NCBI RefSeq assembly: GCF_041080655.1 | Contig: NZ_CP163525.1 | Span: 1,178,001 to 1,242,000 of the forward strand | DNA from: Streptomyces sp. CG4 | Lineage (GTDB): Bacteria; Actinomycetota; Actinomycetes; Streptomycetales; Streptomycetaceae | Length of the DNA stretch: 64,000 bases | Direction of reading: 5' to 3' | Made by a program: the position numbers and the translations under genes | Shown: piece by piece, positions 15,979-24,146 of the stretch | Numbering within the stretch: the first letter of the stretch is position 1 | Layout of the letters: the number at the start of each line of letters is the position of its first letter | The notes under the pieces: generated by a model | The model's database searches: none | Told to the model about the DNA's origin: nothing | The model's input: the letters and a program-made list of their open reading frames with translations, nothing else

Positions 15979-17208
15979 ATGACGGATCACCACACCGGGC
16001 AGCGTACCCCGCCTGCGCCCGGATCCTCCCGGCTCGTCGCGCTGCTGACGCTGGCCTGCGGGGTCGCGGTCGGCAACGTGTACTTCCCGCAGGCCGTCGC
16101 CCCGCTCGTGGCGGCGGGCCTCGGCGTCTCCCCCGGTACGGCGGCCGGGGTCGTGACGGCGACCCAGTTCGGCTATGCGGCGGGTATCTTCCTGCTCGTC
16201 CCGCTCGGCGACCGGCTCCCGCCCCGCCCGCTGCTGGTCACCCTGCTCACCGTGACCGGCGCCGGCCTGTGCGCCGCTGCCGCCGCGCCCGCGTTGCCAC
16301 CGCTGCTCGTGGCGAGCGCGCTGGTCGGCGTGGCCACGGTGGCCGCCCCGCTGGCCGGCCCGCTGGCCGCCGGGCTGGTCCCGGCCGAGCGGCGGGGCGT
16401 GGTCGGCGGCACGCTGCTGAGCGGTTCCCTCGCCGGCATGCTGCTCTCCCGCACGGCCGGCGGCGCCCTGGGCGACCGCATGGGCTGGCGGGCTCCATAC
16501 GTCCTGGCGGCCCTGCTGACCTTCCTGGTCGCGCTGCTCCTGGCCCGCACGCTCCCGTCCGCCGCCCCGCCGTCCCGGCAGCGTTACGCCCGCCTGCTGG
16601 CCGAGCCCGTCCGCCTCCTGTGCACCGAACCGGCCCTGCGCCGCTCCTCCTTCTACCAGGCGACGGTGTTCGCCGGCTTCTCCGCCGCCTGGACCGGGGT
16701 GGCGCTGCTGCTGACGGGTCCGGGGTACGGGCTCGGCGCAGCCGCAGTCGGGCTGCTCGCGCTGGTCAACGCGGTGACCATGGTCGTGACGCCGGTCGCG
16801 GGGCGGCTGGTGGACCGGCGGGGGCCGGACGCGGTGAACCTGGTCTGCTTCCTCGTGGTCCTCGCGTCCGCGGCGTTCCTCGCCCTCGGCGGCCTGGGCG
16901 GCACCCCCGGTCTGCTGTCCCTGGTGATCGGCACGCTGCTGCTGGACGTCGGCATGCAGTCCGGCATGGTCGCCAACCAGGTGCGTGTCTACGCCCTCGC
17001 CGCGGACATCCGCAGCCGCCTCAACACCGCCTACATGACCTGCGCCTACCTGGGCGGCAGCCTCGGTTCCTGGCTCGCCGCCCGCGCGTACACGTGGGCA
17101 GGCTGGTCCGGGGTGTGCGCTCTGGTCGCGCTGCTGACGGCGCTGGGCCTGGCACGGCACCTCGGAGCACGGTCCGGCCGCCGACCGGCACCCCGGACTC
17201 CCTTCTGA
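15979..17208 (+). CDS. MFS efflux transporter
   Basis: This 409-residue protein has about twelve membrane segments and the antiporter-type motif C region near SALVGVATVAAPLAGPLAAG, placing it among drug/proton antiporters. The substrate is not evident. ATG at 15979 was chosen since hydrophobic sequence starts soon after and the longer frame overlaps the divergent regulator. It converges on the Lrp gene with five bases between stops. Confidence 0.9.
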   Translation: MTDHHTGQRTPPAPGSSRLVALLTLACGVAVGNVYFPQAVAPLVAAGLGVSPGTAAGVVTATQFGYAAGIFLLVPLGDRLPPRPLLVTLLTVTGAGLCAAAAAPALPPLLVASALVGVATVAAPLAGPLAAGLVPAERRGVVGGTLLSGSLAGMLLSRTAGGALGDRMGWRAPYVLAALLTFLVALLLARTLPSAAPPSRQRYARLLAEPVRLLCTEPALRRSSFYQATVFAGFSAAWTGVALLLTGPGYGLGAAAVGLLALVNAVTMVVTPVAGRLVDRRGPDAVNLVCFLVVLASAAFLALGGLGGTPGLLSLVIGTLLLDVGMQSGMVANQVRVYALAADIRSRLNTAYMTCAYLGGSLGSWLAARAYTWAGWSGVCALVALLTALGLARHLGARSGRRPAPRTPF

Positions 17209-17213
17209 GTGGT

Positions 17214-17672
17214 TCAGGACGGCAGAGACGGCGGCGTGGTGTTGCTGACCTGCTGGAAGATCATCGAAGTGCGGAAGCCGGTGATCTCGGCGCGCTTGCT
17301 GAGACGGTCGACGAGGAAGGCGTGCAGCCGGTCGAGATCCTGTACGGCGACATGGAGCAGGAAGTCGTCGCCGCCGGAGAGCACGAAGACATGGAGGACC
17401 TCCGGCAGCGAGCTGGCGAAGCCCTTGAACGTGTCGATCACGGTGCGGTTGAGCGGGCGCACCTGCACCGAGACCAGCGCCTGGACGCCACGGTTGAGGG
17501 CGGCGGGATCGATGTCGGCGTGGTAGCCGCGGATCACTCCCCGTCGGGTGAGCGCCCGGACCCGTTCCAGACAGGTCGAGGGCGCCACACCGAGTTTCCG
17601 GGCAAGTTCACGGTTCGACTGCCGCGCATCCGACTGCAGAAGCCGCACGATCTCCGAATCAAGTTCGTCCAT
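17214..17672 (-). CDS. Lrp/AsnC-family regulator
   Basis: This 152-residue protein has an N-terminal HTH (NRELARKLGVAPSTCLERVRAL) and a C-terminal RAM domain that binds amino acids (VLSGGDDFLLHVAVQDLDRL). It is divergent from the valine dehydrogenase gene, so it probably controls branched-chain amino acid catabolism in response to an amino acid. The 111-base intergenic region contains AT-richer patches including ACGATTCGTTTG that could be its site. Confidence 0.93.
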   Translation of the reverse strand: MDELDSEIVRLLQSDARQSNRELARKLGVAPSTCLERVRALTRRGVIRGYHADIDPAALNRGVQALVSVQVRPLNRTVIDTFKGFASSLPEVLHVFVLSGGDDFLLHVAVQDLDRLHAFLVDRLSKRAEITGFRTSMIFQQVSNTTPPSLPS

Positions 17673-17783
17673 GGACGCGAACCGTACCCTCTTTCATTCA
17701 TTCGTTCGGCACACCACCCACAGACGATTCGTTTGCGCGAGAGTCTCCGTCGTGTCCCGTACGAACGGAAGGAGGTCGAGCCG

Positions 17784-18836
17784 GTGCTCGATCACGAAGA
17801 GGTTGTCATCCGAGTGGGGCGCCGGTCCGGTCTGCCGGTGATCCTGGCCGTTCACTCCACGGCGCTGGGCCCGGCGGCCGGTGGGCTCCGGATCTGGCAC
17901 TACCCGGACTGGCGCGACGGTCTCACCGACGCGCTGCGCCTGTCGGCGGGCATGACCCTGAAGATGGCCGTGGCCGGGCTGTCCAGCGGCGGCGGGAAGA
18001 CGGTCGTCGCCCTGCAGGAGGGCACGACCCTGGACCCGGGCCGGCGGCGGGCCGTGCTCCAGGACGTCGCCGACGTCATCGCCTCGCTGGACGGGGCGTA
18101 TGCGACCGGGCCGGACGTCGGGACCGGGCCTGCCGACATGGCCGTCATCGGCGAGAGCACCCCGCATGTGTTCTGCCGGCCCGAGGCCTCGGGCGGCAGC
18201 GGCGACTCGTCCCCGCACACCGCGCTGGGCACGCTCGCCGCGCTGCGCGCCGTGAGCCGGCGTCTGCACGGCACGCCCGCCCTGGACGGCCGCCGCCTCG
18301 CCGTGATCGGCCTGGGCCGGGTCGGCGAGCACCTCGCGCGGCTGCTGGCGGCCGAGGGGGCGGAGCTGGCGGTCACCGACATCGAGCCGGGCAGGCGGGC
18401 CACGGCCGAGGCGCTCGGCGCGGTCTGGCGCAGCCCGGAGGAGATCCTCACCCAGGACGTCGACGTCGTCGTACCAGCCGCTCTCGGGTCACTGCTCACC
18501 CGGGAGGTGGTGCCGCGGCTGCGCTGCAGGGCCGTGGCGGGACCGGCGAACAACCAGCTCGCCACGCCGGACGTCGCCGACCTGATGCAGCGTCACGGCA
18601 TCGTCTGGGTGCCCGACTACGTCACCGGCGCGGGCGGAGTCGTCCACGCCATCAGCACCGAACTCCACCACGCCGGACCCGACGAAGCCCGCGCACGCGT
18701 CCTCACCATCGAACAGACGGTCGGGGAACTGCTCGACGTCGCGCGACGCGGGGGTCTGACGCCCGCGCGGGCCGCCGCCGGGACGGCCCGGCGACGTCTG
18801 CGCGCCGCCTCCCGCCGGCCCCTGCCTCAGCTCTAG
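17784..18836 (+). CDS. vdh: Valine/leucine dehydrogenase (Glu/Leu/Phe/Val dehydrogenase family)
   Basis: This 350-residue NAD-dependent enzyme oxidatively deaminates branched-chain amino acids to 2-oxo acids and ammonia. Visible are the catalytic lysines in GMTLKMAVAGLSSGGGKTVV, the dinucleotide fold VIGLGRVGEHLA, and GPANNQLATPDVADLM with the conserved asparagines. GTG at 17784 follows GGAGG by nine bases. The much longer open frame that also covers the MFS gene is an artefact of GC content. The product would feed precursors for branched fatty acids and polyketides. Confidence 0.92.
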   Translation: MLDHEEVVIRVGRRSGLPVILAVHSTALGPAAGGLRIWHYPDWRDGLTDALRLSAGMTLKMAVAGLSSGGGKTVVALQEGTTLDPGRRRAVLQDVADVIASLDGAYATGPDVGTGPADMAVIGESTPHVFCRPEASGGSGDSSPHTALGTLAALRAVSRRLHGTPALDGRRLAVIGLGRVGEHLARLLAAEGAELAVTDIEPGRRATAEALGAVWRSPEEILTQDVDVVVPAALGSLLTREVVPRLRCRAVAGPANNQLATPDVADLMQRHGIVWVPDYVTGAGGVVHAISTELHHAGPDEARARVLTIEQTVGELLDVARRGGLTPARAAAGTARRRLRAASRRPLPQL

Positions 18837-18851
18837 GGGACCGTGGACCCC

Positions 18852-19604
18852 ATGACCACCGCCATCGGCCACTACGCGCGGCTCCTCGCCGAGCACTACA
18901 CCTGGATGCCCGGCGGCGACATCGCCGCTGTCGCCGAAGGCCAGGCGCGCCTCCTGAGCGAGCGTCCCGGCCGCCCCGGGGCGGCCGGGACGCTCGCCGT
19001 CGACCTCGGCTGCGGGCCCGGACCGCAGAGCCTGGCCCTGGCCTCGCTGGGCTTCTCGCCCGTCCTCGCCGTCGACACCGGCGAACCGCTGCTCGCCGAA
19101 CTCGCCGCACACACAGGGCACTCCTCGGTCATCCGCCCCCTCCACGCCGACATCCGTACGGCGCTGGGGGAACACGCCGAGCCGTCGAGCCTGGCCGCGG
19201 TGGTGTGCATGGGCGACACCCCGACCCATCTGCCGAGCACGGCGGACGTGACGGCACTGCCGGCCGACGCGGCCGGGTGCCTCGCCCCCGGAGGCCAACT
19301 GGTCCTCAGCCACCGGGATCTGACCCCACCGCGCACCGGCACCGACCGTTTCCTTCCGGTGCGCGCCACCGACGACCGGATCATGACCTGCGCCCTGGAG
19401 TACGTCGACGACGAGACGGTCATGGTGCACGACCTGATCCACACCCGTACCGGTGCGACCTGGGGACTCCGCATCAGCGCCCATCCGAAGCTCCGCATCG
19501 GCGCGGCGTGGCTCGCCAAGTGCAGCGCCGGCCTGGGGCTGGACGTCCGGCACAGTGCGGAGGGGCCGCGCGGCCTGCATGTCATCGTCGCGGTCAAGCC
19601 ATGA
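18852..19604 (+). CDS. Class I SAM-dependent methyltransferase
   Basis: This 250-residue protein has the SAM motif I VDLGCGPGPQSLALA and motif II acidic residue in LAVDTGEPL. Its acceptor substrate is unknown. It lies 15 bases after vdh and may be cotranscribed. ATG at 18852 is placed 11 bases after AGGGGA; GTG at 18843 is possible but too close to that motif. Confidence 0.85.
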   Translation: MTTAIGHYARLLAEHYTWMPGGDIAAVAEGQARLLSERPGRPGAAGTLAVDLGCGPGPQSLALASLGFSPVLAVDTGEPLLAELAAHTGHSSVIRPLHADIRTALGEHAEPSSLAAVVCMGDTPTHLPSTADVTALPADAAGCLAPGGQLVLSHRDLTPPRTGTDRFLPVRATDDRIMTCALEYVDDETVMVHDLIHTRTGATWGLRISAHPKLRIGAAWLAKCSAGLGLDVRHSAEGPRGLHVIVAVKP

Positions 19605-19661
19605 GGCACCGCTGCTGAAGACTTCCGGGCGAAACCCCTATGGCCGCACCCCCGCGGACGT

Positions 19662-19673
19662 TACCGTTCGGTA
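19662..19673. promoter_or_regulatory. Operator-like dyad TACCGTTCGGTA before the amidase
   Basis: TACCG-TT-CGGTA is an inverted repeat with TetR-like half sites, 36 bases before the amidase start. No regulator gene adjoins it, so the binder would act from elsewhere. Confidence 0.45.
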
Positions 19674-19709
19674 GACAGTGCTCCCCGAGCCGCCCGGAGG
19701 TACTCGCCC

Positions 19710-21131
19710 ATGACGACCGACCGTGCCGCCGGTCTCGTGGAGACGCGGCGCGCGCTCGCCGACGGGGAGGTGACCTCCCGTGCGCTGGTGGAGCGGGCGC
19801 TGGCCCGCATCGAGGCCACGCAGGGGACGCTGAACGCCTTCCGGATCGTGCGGGCCGAGGCCGCGCTCGCCGAAGCGGACGCCGCCGACCGGGAGTTGGC
19901 AAGCGGTGCGCGGCGCCCGCTGCTCGGGGTGCCGGTGGCGGTGAAGGACGACATGGACGTGGCCGGGGAGCCGACCGCGTTCGGCTGCGCAGGCGCGTTC
20001 CCGCCGGTCGCCGTGGACGGAGAGGCGGTACGACGGCTGCGCGCGGCCGGGGCCGTGATCGTCGGCAAGACGAACACGTGCGAGCTGGGGCAGTGGCCGT
20101 TCACCGAGGGCCCGGCGTTCGGGGACACCCGCAATCCGTGGCACACCGGGCACACACCCGGGGGTTCGTCCGGGGGTTCGGCCGCCGCCGTCGCCGCCGG
20201 GCTGGTCCCCGCCGCGCTGGGCTCCGACGGCGCCGGCTCGGTGCGCATACCGGCGTCGTGGACCGGCCTGATCGGCATCAAGCCGCAGCGCGGCCGTATC
20301 TCGACCTGGCCGCACGGCGAGTCGTTCCAGGGCATCACGGTCAACGGCACGCTGGCCCGTACGGTCGCCGACGCGGCCCTGCTGCTGGACGCGGCGAGCG
20401 GCAACCACGCCCGGGATCCGCACCGGCCGCCCGCGCTGACGGTCGCGGACGCGGTCGGCCGCGACCCGGGCCGGCTGCGCATCGCCCTCTCCCTCAAGCC
20501 GCCGTTCACCGCCGTACCGGCCCGGCTGCACCCGGAGATCCGCACCCGGGTCGTCCAACTCGCGGACAGACTGGCCGCGTTGGGGCACGAGGTGGAGGAG
20601 GCCGATCCGCCGTACGGGCAGATCGGGCTGACCTTCGTGCCGCGCGCCACCGCCGGCATCGCCGAGCGGGTCCGCGAGGCCCCCGATCGGGCGCTGCTCG
20701 ATCCACGCACCCGGGACGCGGCCCGGCTCGGCCGGTTCCTGGGCGGGGTCCCGCTGCGCGCGGCCCGGCGCGCGGAGGCGGTGCTGCACCGGCGGATCGG
20801 CGCGTTCTTCGGGCGTTACGACGTGATCCTCGCGCCCACGACGGCCGCTCCCCCGCCCCGGATCGGCGCCCTGTACCGGCTGCGCGGGCTCGCCACGGAC
20901 CGCGCGATGATCGCCGCCTGCCCGTACGCCTGGCCATGGAACGTGCTGGGCTGGCCGGGGGTGAACGTGCCCGCCGGATGCGTCGGCGACGGTCTCCCGG
21001 TGGGCGCACAACTGCTCGGACCCGCCGACAGCGAACCGCTGCTGGTGTCCGTTGCCGCCCAGTTGGAGGCGGAGCTGCGCTGGCACGAACGGTGGCCACC
21101 GGAGCCCGCCTCGACAACACGGGCCGCCTGA
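19710..21131 (+). CDS. Amidase (amidase signature family)
   Basis: This 473-residue enzyme has the Ser-cisSer-Lys triad: lysine in GVPVAVKDDMD, cis-serine in GGSSGGSAAAVAAG, and the nucleophile serine in GSDGAGSVRIPA. It hydrolyses C-N amide bonds; the substrate is unknown. There are no GatB or GatC partners nearby, so it is not the tRNA amidotransferase subunit. ATG at 19710 follows CGGAGG. Confidence 0.92.
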   Translation: MTTDRAAGLVETRRALADGEVTSRALVERALARIEATQGTLNAFRIVRAEAALAEADAADRELASGARRPLLGVPVAVKDDMDVAGEPTAFGCAGAFPPVAVDGEAVRRLRAAGAVIVGKTNTCELGQWPFTEGPAFGDTRNPWHTGHTPGGSSGGSAAAVAAGLVPAALGSDGAGSVRIPASWTGLIGIKPQRGRISTWPHGESFQGITVNGTLARTVADAALLLDAASGNHARDPHRPPALTVADAVGRDPGRLRIALSLKPPFTAVPARLHPEIRTRVVQLADRLAALGHEVEEADPPYGQIGLTFVPRATAGIAERVREAPDRALLDPRTRDAARLGRFLGGVPLRAARRAEAVLHRRIGAFFGRYDVILAPTTAAPPPRIGALYRLRGLATDRAMIAACPYAWPWNVLGWPGVNVPAGCVGDGLPVGAQLLGPADSEPLLVSVAAQLEAELRWHERWPPEPASTTRAA

Positions 21132-21208
21132 CGGCCTTTCGCCCGTACCTTGACGGCCGTTTCACCCGTACCCAGGACCCTTGGGCTCGCGCCCCGTCGG
21201 CTCTCGCC

Positions 21209-21214
21209 TAAGGT
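21209..21214 (+). promoter_or_regulatory. -10 of a leaderless transcript (PemK-like gene)
   Basis: TAAGGT lies six bases before the GTG start at 21221. That spacing and the lack of a ribosome-binding site indicate a leaderless mRNA. Confidence 0.55.
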
Positions 21215-21220
21215 GCCTGC

Positions 21221-21667
21221 GTGACCACGTATACCGATGAGATCGTCCCCGGCCGGTACGGCCGCCACGCGACCACCGAGGCCGACCCGCGCGAGGTCGG
21301 ACGGGTGCGCACCGAGTACTCCCCGGCCCACGACGGCGACCCGGACCCCGGCGAGATCGTGTGGACCTGGGTGCCGTTCGAGGAGAACGACGGCCGGGGC
21401 AAGGACCGCCCGGTGCTGGTCGTCGCCCGGGAGGCGGCCGGCACTTTCCTCGCCGTACAGCTGACCAGCAAACGGCACGACGGCGACCGGGACTACGTGG
21501 CGATCGGCAGCGGGCCGTGGGACCGGTCCGACCGGGACTCGTGGGTGGACGTGGACCGGGTGCTGCGGCTGCACGAGGAGGGCATGCGCCGCGAGGCGTG
21601 CGCGCTGGACCGGGGGCGGTTCAACCTCGTCCGGCAGCGGCTGCACGAGCGCTACGGCTGGACCTGA
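21221..21667 (+). CDS. PemK/MazF-like protein
   Basis: This 148-residue protein has the PemK-like core GEIVWTWVPFEENDGRGKDRPVLVVAR, a SH3-like barrel as in toxin endoribonucleases. No antitoxin gene precedes it. The glutamate-rich insert and longer N terminus are those of a housekeeping streptomycete subgroup, so toxicity should not be assumed. The start is set by a leaderless promoter. Confidence 0.82.
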   Translation: MTTYTDEIVPGRYGRHATTEADPREVGRVRTEYSPAHDGDPDPGEIVWTWVPFEENDGRGKDRPVLVVAREAAGTFLAVQLTSKRHDGDRDYVAIGSGPWDRSDRDSWVDVDRVLRLHEEGMRREACALDRGRFNLVRQRLHERYGWT

Positions 21668-21673
21668 CGCGCG

Positions 21674-22519
21674 TCACGGCGCTGCCGTGCGGACACCCTC
21701 CGGAAACGCCCGCAGGAAGGCCTCCCGGACCGTCGCCCCGGGCGTACGGTCCAGGATGCCGAACACCACGTGCTCGAAGGTGCGGGCGAACCGGCCGCCG
21801 GGGCCGAGCACCGTCCGGAACGCGCCCGCCACCTGCGCCGGGTCGTTCTGGAACACGCCGCAGCCCCAGGCGCCCAGCACCAGCCGGCGGTAGCCGAGGG
21901 CGGCGGCCGTCTCCAGCACCCGCTCGGCCCGTACTGCGAGGGCGCCCGGCAGTCGGGCGGCGCGGGCCGGGTCGGTCCGCCGCAGGACGCCCGCGTTGGG
22001 GGCGGCCGCGGTCAGGAAGCCCACGCAGTACGGCTCGGCCAGCAGCCGGCCCCGGTCGTCGCGGAAGACCGGGACGGCCGGGGAGTGGATCACCCGGTCC
22101 GTGTAGCACGGGTCGCGGTGGGCGCGGTGGTGGTCGTAGAAGGAGCGGGCCGTCAGCAGGCAGGTGTACAGCGCGGAGGCGCGGCACAGGGCCTCCTCCT
22201 GGGCCTGCGCGCCGTTGAGGTAACCACCGCCCGGATTCCGGGCCGAGGCGAAGTTCAGGACGGCGACCGGGGTGCCGGCCAGCCGGCGGGCGGCCTCCAG
22301 ACTGCTCTCGCCGGTGACCTCGAAGAACGGCTCCGCTTCCGCGTCCGTGGACACCGGCACCGGTACTGGCACCGGCTCGGGGCCGAACATCCGCGTACCG
22401 GCGAGGGCGGCCTCGATCCGTGCCGCGAGGGACACCTCCCGGCCGTCCGGCGTGCGGTAGCGGCCCGCCGCCACGATCCGTTCCGTCTCCGCGGCGATCC
22501 CGCGCAGGCGCGCGCTCAC
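21674..22519 (-). CDS. TIGR02452/DUF2263 PARG-like protein
   Basis: This 281-residue protein has the macrodomain-like TIGR02452 core: VLNFASARNPGGGYLNGAQAQEEALCRASALY (two adjoining pieces) with the GGG-x6-7-QEE motif of bacterial-type poly(ADP-ribose) glycohydrolases, and VLGAWGCGVFQNDP near the end. It probably removes ADP-ribose from targets. GTG at 22519 overlaps the stop of a 20-codon ORF (GTGA). Confidence 0.85.
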   Translation of the reverse strand: MSARLRGIAAETERIVAAGRYRTPDGREVSLAARIEAALAGTRMFGPEPVPVPVPVSTDAEAEPFFEVTGESSLEAARRLAGTPVAVLNFASARNPGGGYLNGAQAQEEALCRASALYTCLLTARSFYDHHRAHRDPCYTDRVIHSPAVPVFRDDRGRLLAEPYCVGFLTAAAPNAGVLRRTDPARAARLPGALAVRAERVLETAAALGYRRLVLGAWGCGVFQNDPAQVAGAFRTVLGPGGRFARTFEHVVFGILDRTPGATVREAFLRAFPEGVRTAAP

Positions 22520-22578
22520 GGCGCCACCCCCGTCGGCTCCGTACCCGCGGCCGGCGCGGTCTCCCCCGTCGTGCTCAT
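22516..22578 (-). CDS. 20-residue leaderless small ORF coupled to the TIGR02452 gene
   Basis: The ORF begins MSTTGETAPAAG and ends GVAP. Its stop overlaps the GTG start of the TIGR02452 gene as GTGA, so ribosomes finishing it could restart there. A promoter with TTGCGC and CAGGAT separated by 18 bases ends six bases before its ATG, making it leaderless. It may be a functional leader peptide or a device to recruit ribosomes. The product resembles no family I know. Confidence 0.5.
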   Translation of the reverse strand: MSTTGETAPAAGTEPTGVAP

Positions 22579-22584
22579 GCAGGC

Positions 22585-22614
22585 ATCCTGGGCGATGCTG
22601 GTGAGACGGCGCAA
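22585..22614 (-). promoter_or_regulatory. Leaderless promoter of the 20-codon ORF / TIGR02452 operon
   Basis: On the minus strand the -35 is TTGCGC (22609-22614), the spacer 18 bases and the -10 CAGGAT (22585-22590), six bases before ATG at 22578. Confidence 0.55.
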
Positions 22615-22796
22615 CGGAGTTTCCCGCACCCGGAACGGTCCGCGAACACGTACGGAAACGGAGGTGACCGAAGCGGAACGTCCGCCGGGGCACCCTTGTG
22701 CGAATCGGCTCGAGGGTCTTGGGTGTAACGGATGTCTGGCCGGCCCGACGATCGATCCGGGCCGCCGGCATGGTGGAATCTCAGGAGGATCCCGAC

Positions 22797-24146
22797 ATGT
22801 CCGATTCACAGAGTGACGGTGGCGACTGTACGGACCACCGCACCGCCGTCACCGAAGCCGAGGTGGAGGCCCTGGTCCGGGGCATCTGCTTCAAGACGGG
22901 GCCGCCCCGCGCGCTCGGTGTCGAACTGGAGTGGCTCATCCATGAGCTGCAGACTCCGCAGCTCCCCGTGACACCCGAACGACTCGAGACGGTCTACGCG
23001 GCACTGCGGGCCGTGCCCCTGCGCTCGCCGCTCACCGTCGAGCCCGGCGGCCAGCTGGAGCTGAGTTCGCCGCCTTCCGCCTCCCTGATGGAGTGCATAG
23101 GCACGATCTCCGCCGACCTGGACACCGTCCGCGCCATCGTCGCCGCGGAGGGTCTCGGTCTGGTCGGCTTCGGCCAGGACCCCTGGCACACGCCCCGCAG
23201 ATTCCTGCACGAGCCGCGCTACGACGCGATGGAGACGTGCCTGGACCGCACCGGTCCGGCGGGCCGGCACATGATGTGCGCCTCCGCGTCCGTGCAGGTG
23301 TGCGTGGACGCGGGCCACGAGGAACCCGGTCCGCTCGGACATGCGCGCCGCTGGTGGCTGGCCCATCAGCTGGGGGCGGTCCTGGTGGCCGCGTTCGCCA
23401 ACTCCCCGCTGCTCGGGCACGAGCCCACGGGCTGGCAGTCCACCCGGCAGCTGATGTGGACGGAGATCGGCGCCGGCCGCGCGGGCGCTCCTCCGCTGGA
23501 CGGCGAGCCACGGGCCGCCTGGGCCCGGCATGTGCTGGACTCGCCGGTGATGTGCGTACGGCGGGACAGCGGGCCGTGGGACGTGCCGGAGGGGCTCACG
23601 TTCCGGGAGTGGACCCGTTCCCGGTCGCCCCGGCCGCCCACCCGCGCGGACCTGAAGTATCACCTCACCACCCTGTTCCCGCCGGTCCGGCCGCGCGGCC
23701 ACCTGGAGCTGCGCATGATCGACGCGCAGCCCGGCGACGACGGCTGGATCGTGCCGCTCGCGGTGACGGCGGCACTGTTCGACGATCCACAGGCCGCCGA
23801 GACCGCGTACCGGAGCGTGAAACCGCTCGCGGAGCGGGCCCTGAACCTGCCCGCCCCGCACAACCCCCTGTGGACCGACGCGGCCCGCCGCGGGCTCGCC
23901 GACCCGGAGCTGCGCGAGGTCGCCGCCGTGTGCTTCGCGGCGGCGCTGGAGGCTCTGCCCCGGCTCGGCGCCACCGCCGAGGTGACCGAGGCGGTGGCCG
24001 CGTACCGGGACCGCTATGTCGACCGGGGCCGCTGCCCGGCCGACGACCTGCTGGACCGGCTGCACGGCAGCGAACCGCCGTCGGCCCGGCCCGGCCGTAC
24101 CGGGGGCACCCCCACCGCCCACGGGAGGAAGGACGTCCGTACATGA
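22797..24146 (+). CDS. egtA: EgtA, glutamate-cysteine ligase of ergothioneine synthesis
   Basis: This 449-residue enzyme of the GCS2/EgtA family makes gamma-glutamylcysteine from glutamate and cysteine with ATP. Family features are GVELEWLIHE near the N terminus, EPGGQLELSSPP, and HLELRMIDAQPGDDGW. ATG at 22797 lies seven bases after AGGAGGAT. It is the first of four genes egtABCD joined by 4-, 1- and 4-base overlaps. Confidence 0.95.
   Translation: MSDSQSDGGDCTDHRTAVTEAEVEALVRGICFKTGPPRALGVELEWLIHELQTPQLPVTPERLETVYAALRAVPLRSPLTVEPGGQLELSSPPSASLMECIGTISADLDTVRAIVAAEGLGLVGFGQDPWHTPRRFLHEPRYDAMETCLDRTGPAGRHMMCASASVQVCVDAGHEEPGPLGHARRWWLAHQLGAVLVAAFANSPLLGHEPTGWQSTRQLMWTEIGAGRAGAPPLDGEPRAAWARHVLDSPVMCVRRDSGPWDVPEGLTFREWTRSRSPRPPTRADLKYHLTTLFPPVRPRGHLELRMIDAQPGDDGWIVPLAVTAALFDDPQAAETAYRSVKPLAERALNLPAPHNPLWTDAARRGLADPELREVAAVCFAAALEALPRLGATAEVTEAVAAYRDRYVDRGRCPADDLLDRLHGSEPPSARPGRTGGTPTAHGRKDVRT

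Noticed and set aside
15870..18836. A 988-codon open frame covering the MFS pump, Lrp gene and valine dehydrogenase
   Set aside because: Only the last 350 codons are protein-like. The rest is antisense or out-of-frame GC-rich sequence covering better-supported genes.
21221..21667. PemK-like gene as an active toxin-antitoxin system
   Set aside because: No antitoxin ORF precedes it and the region upstream is a promoter; it looks like a single housekeeping gene.
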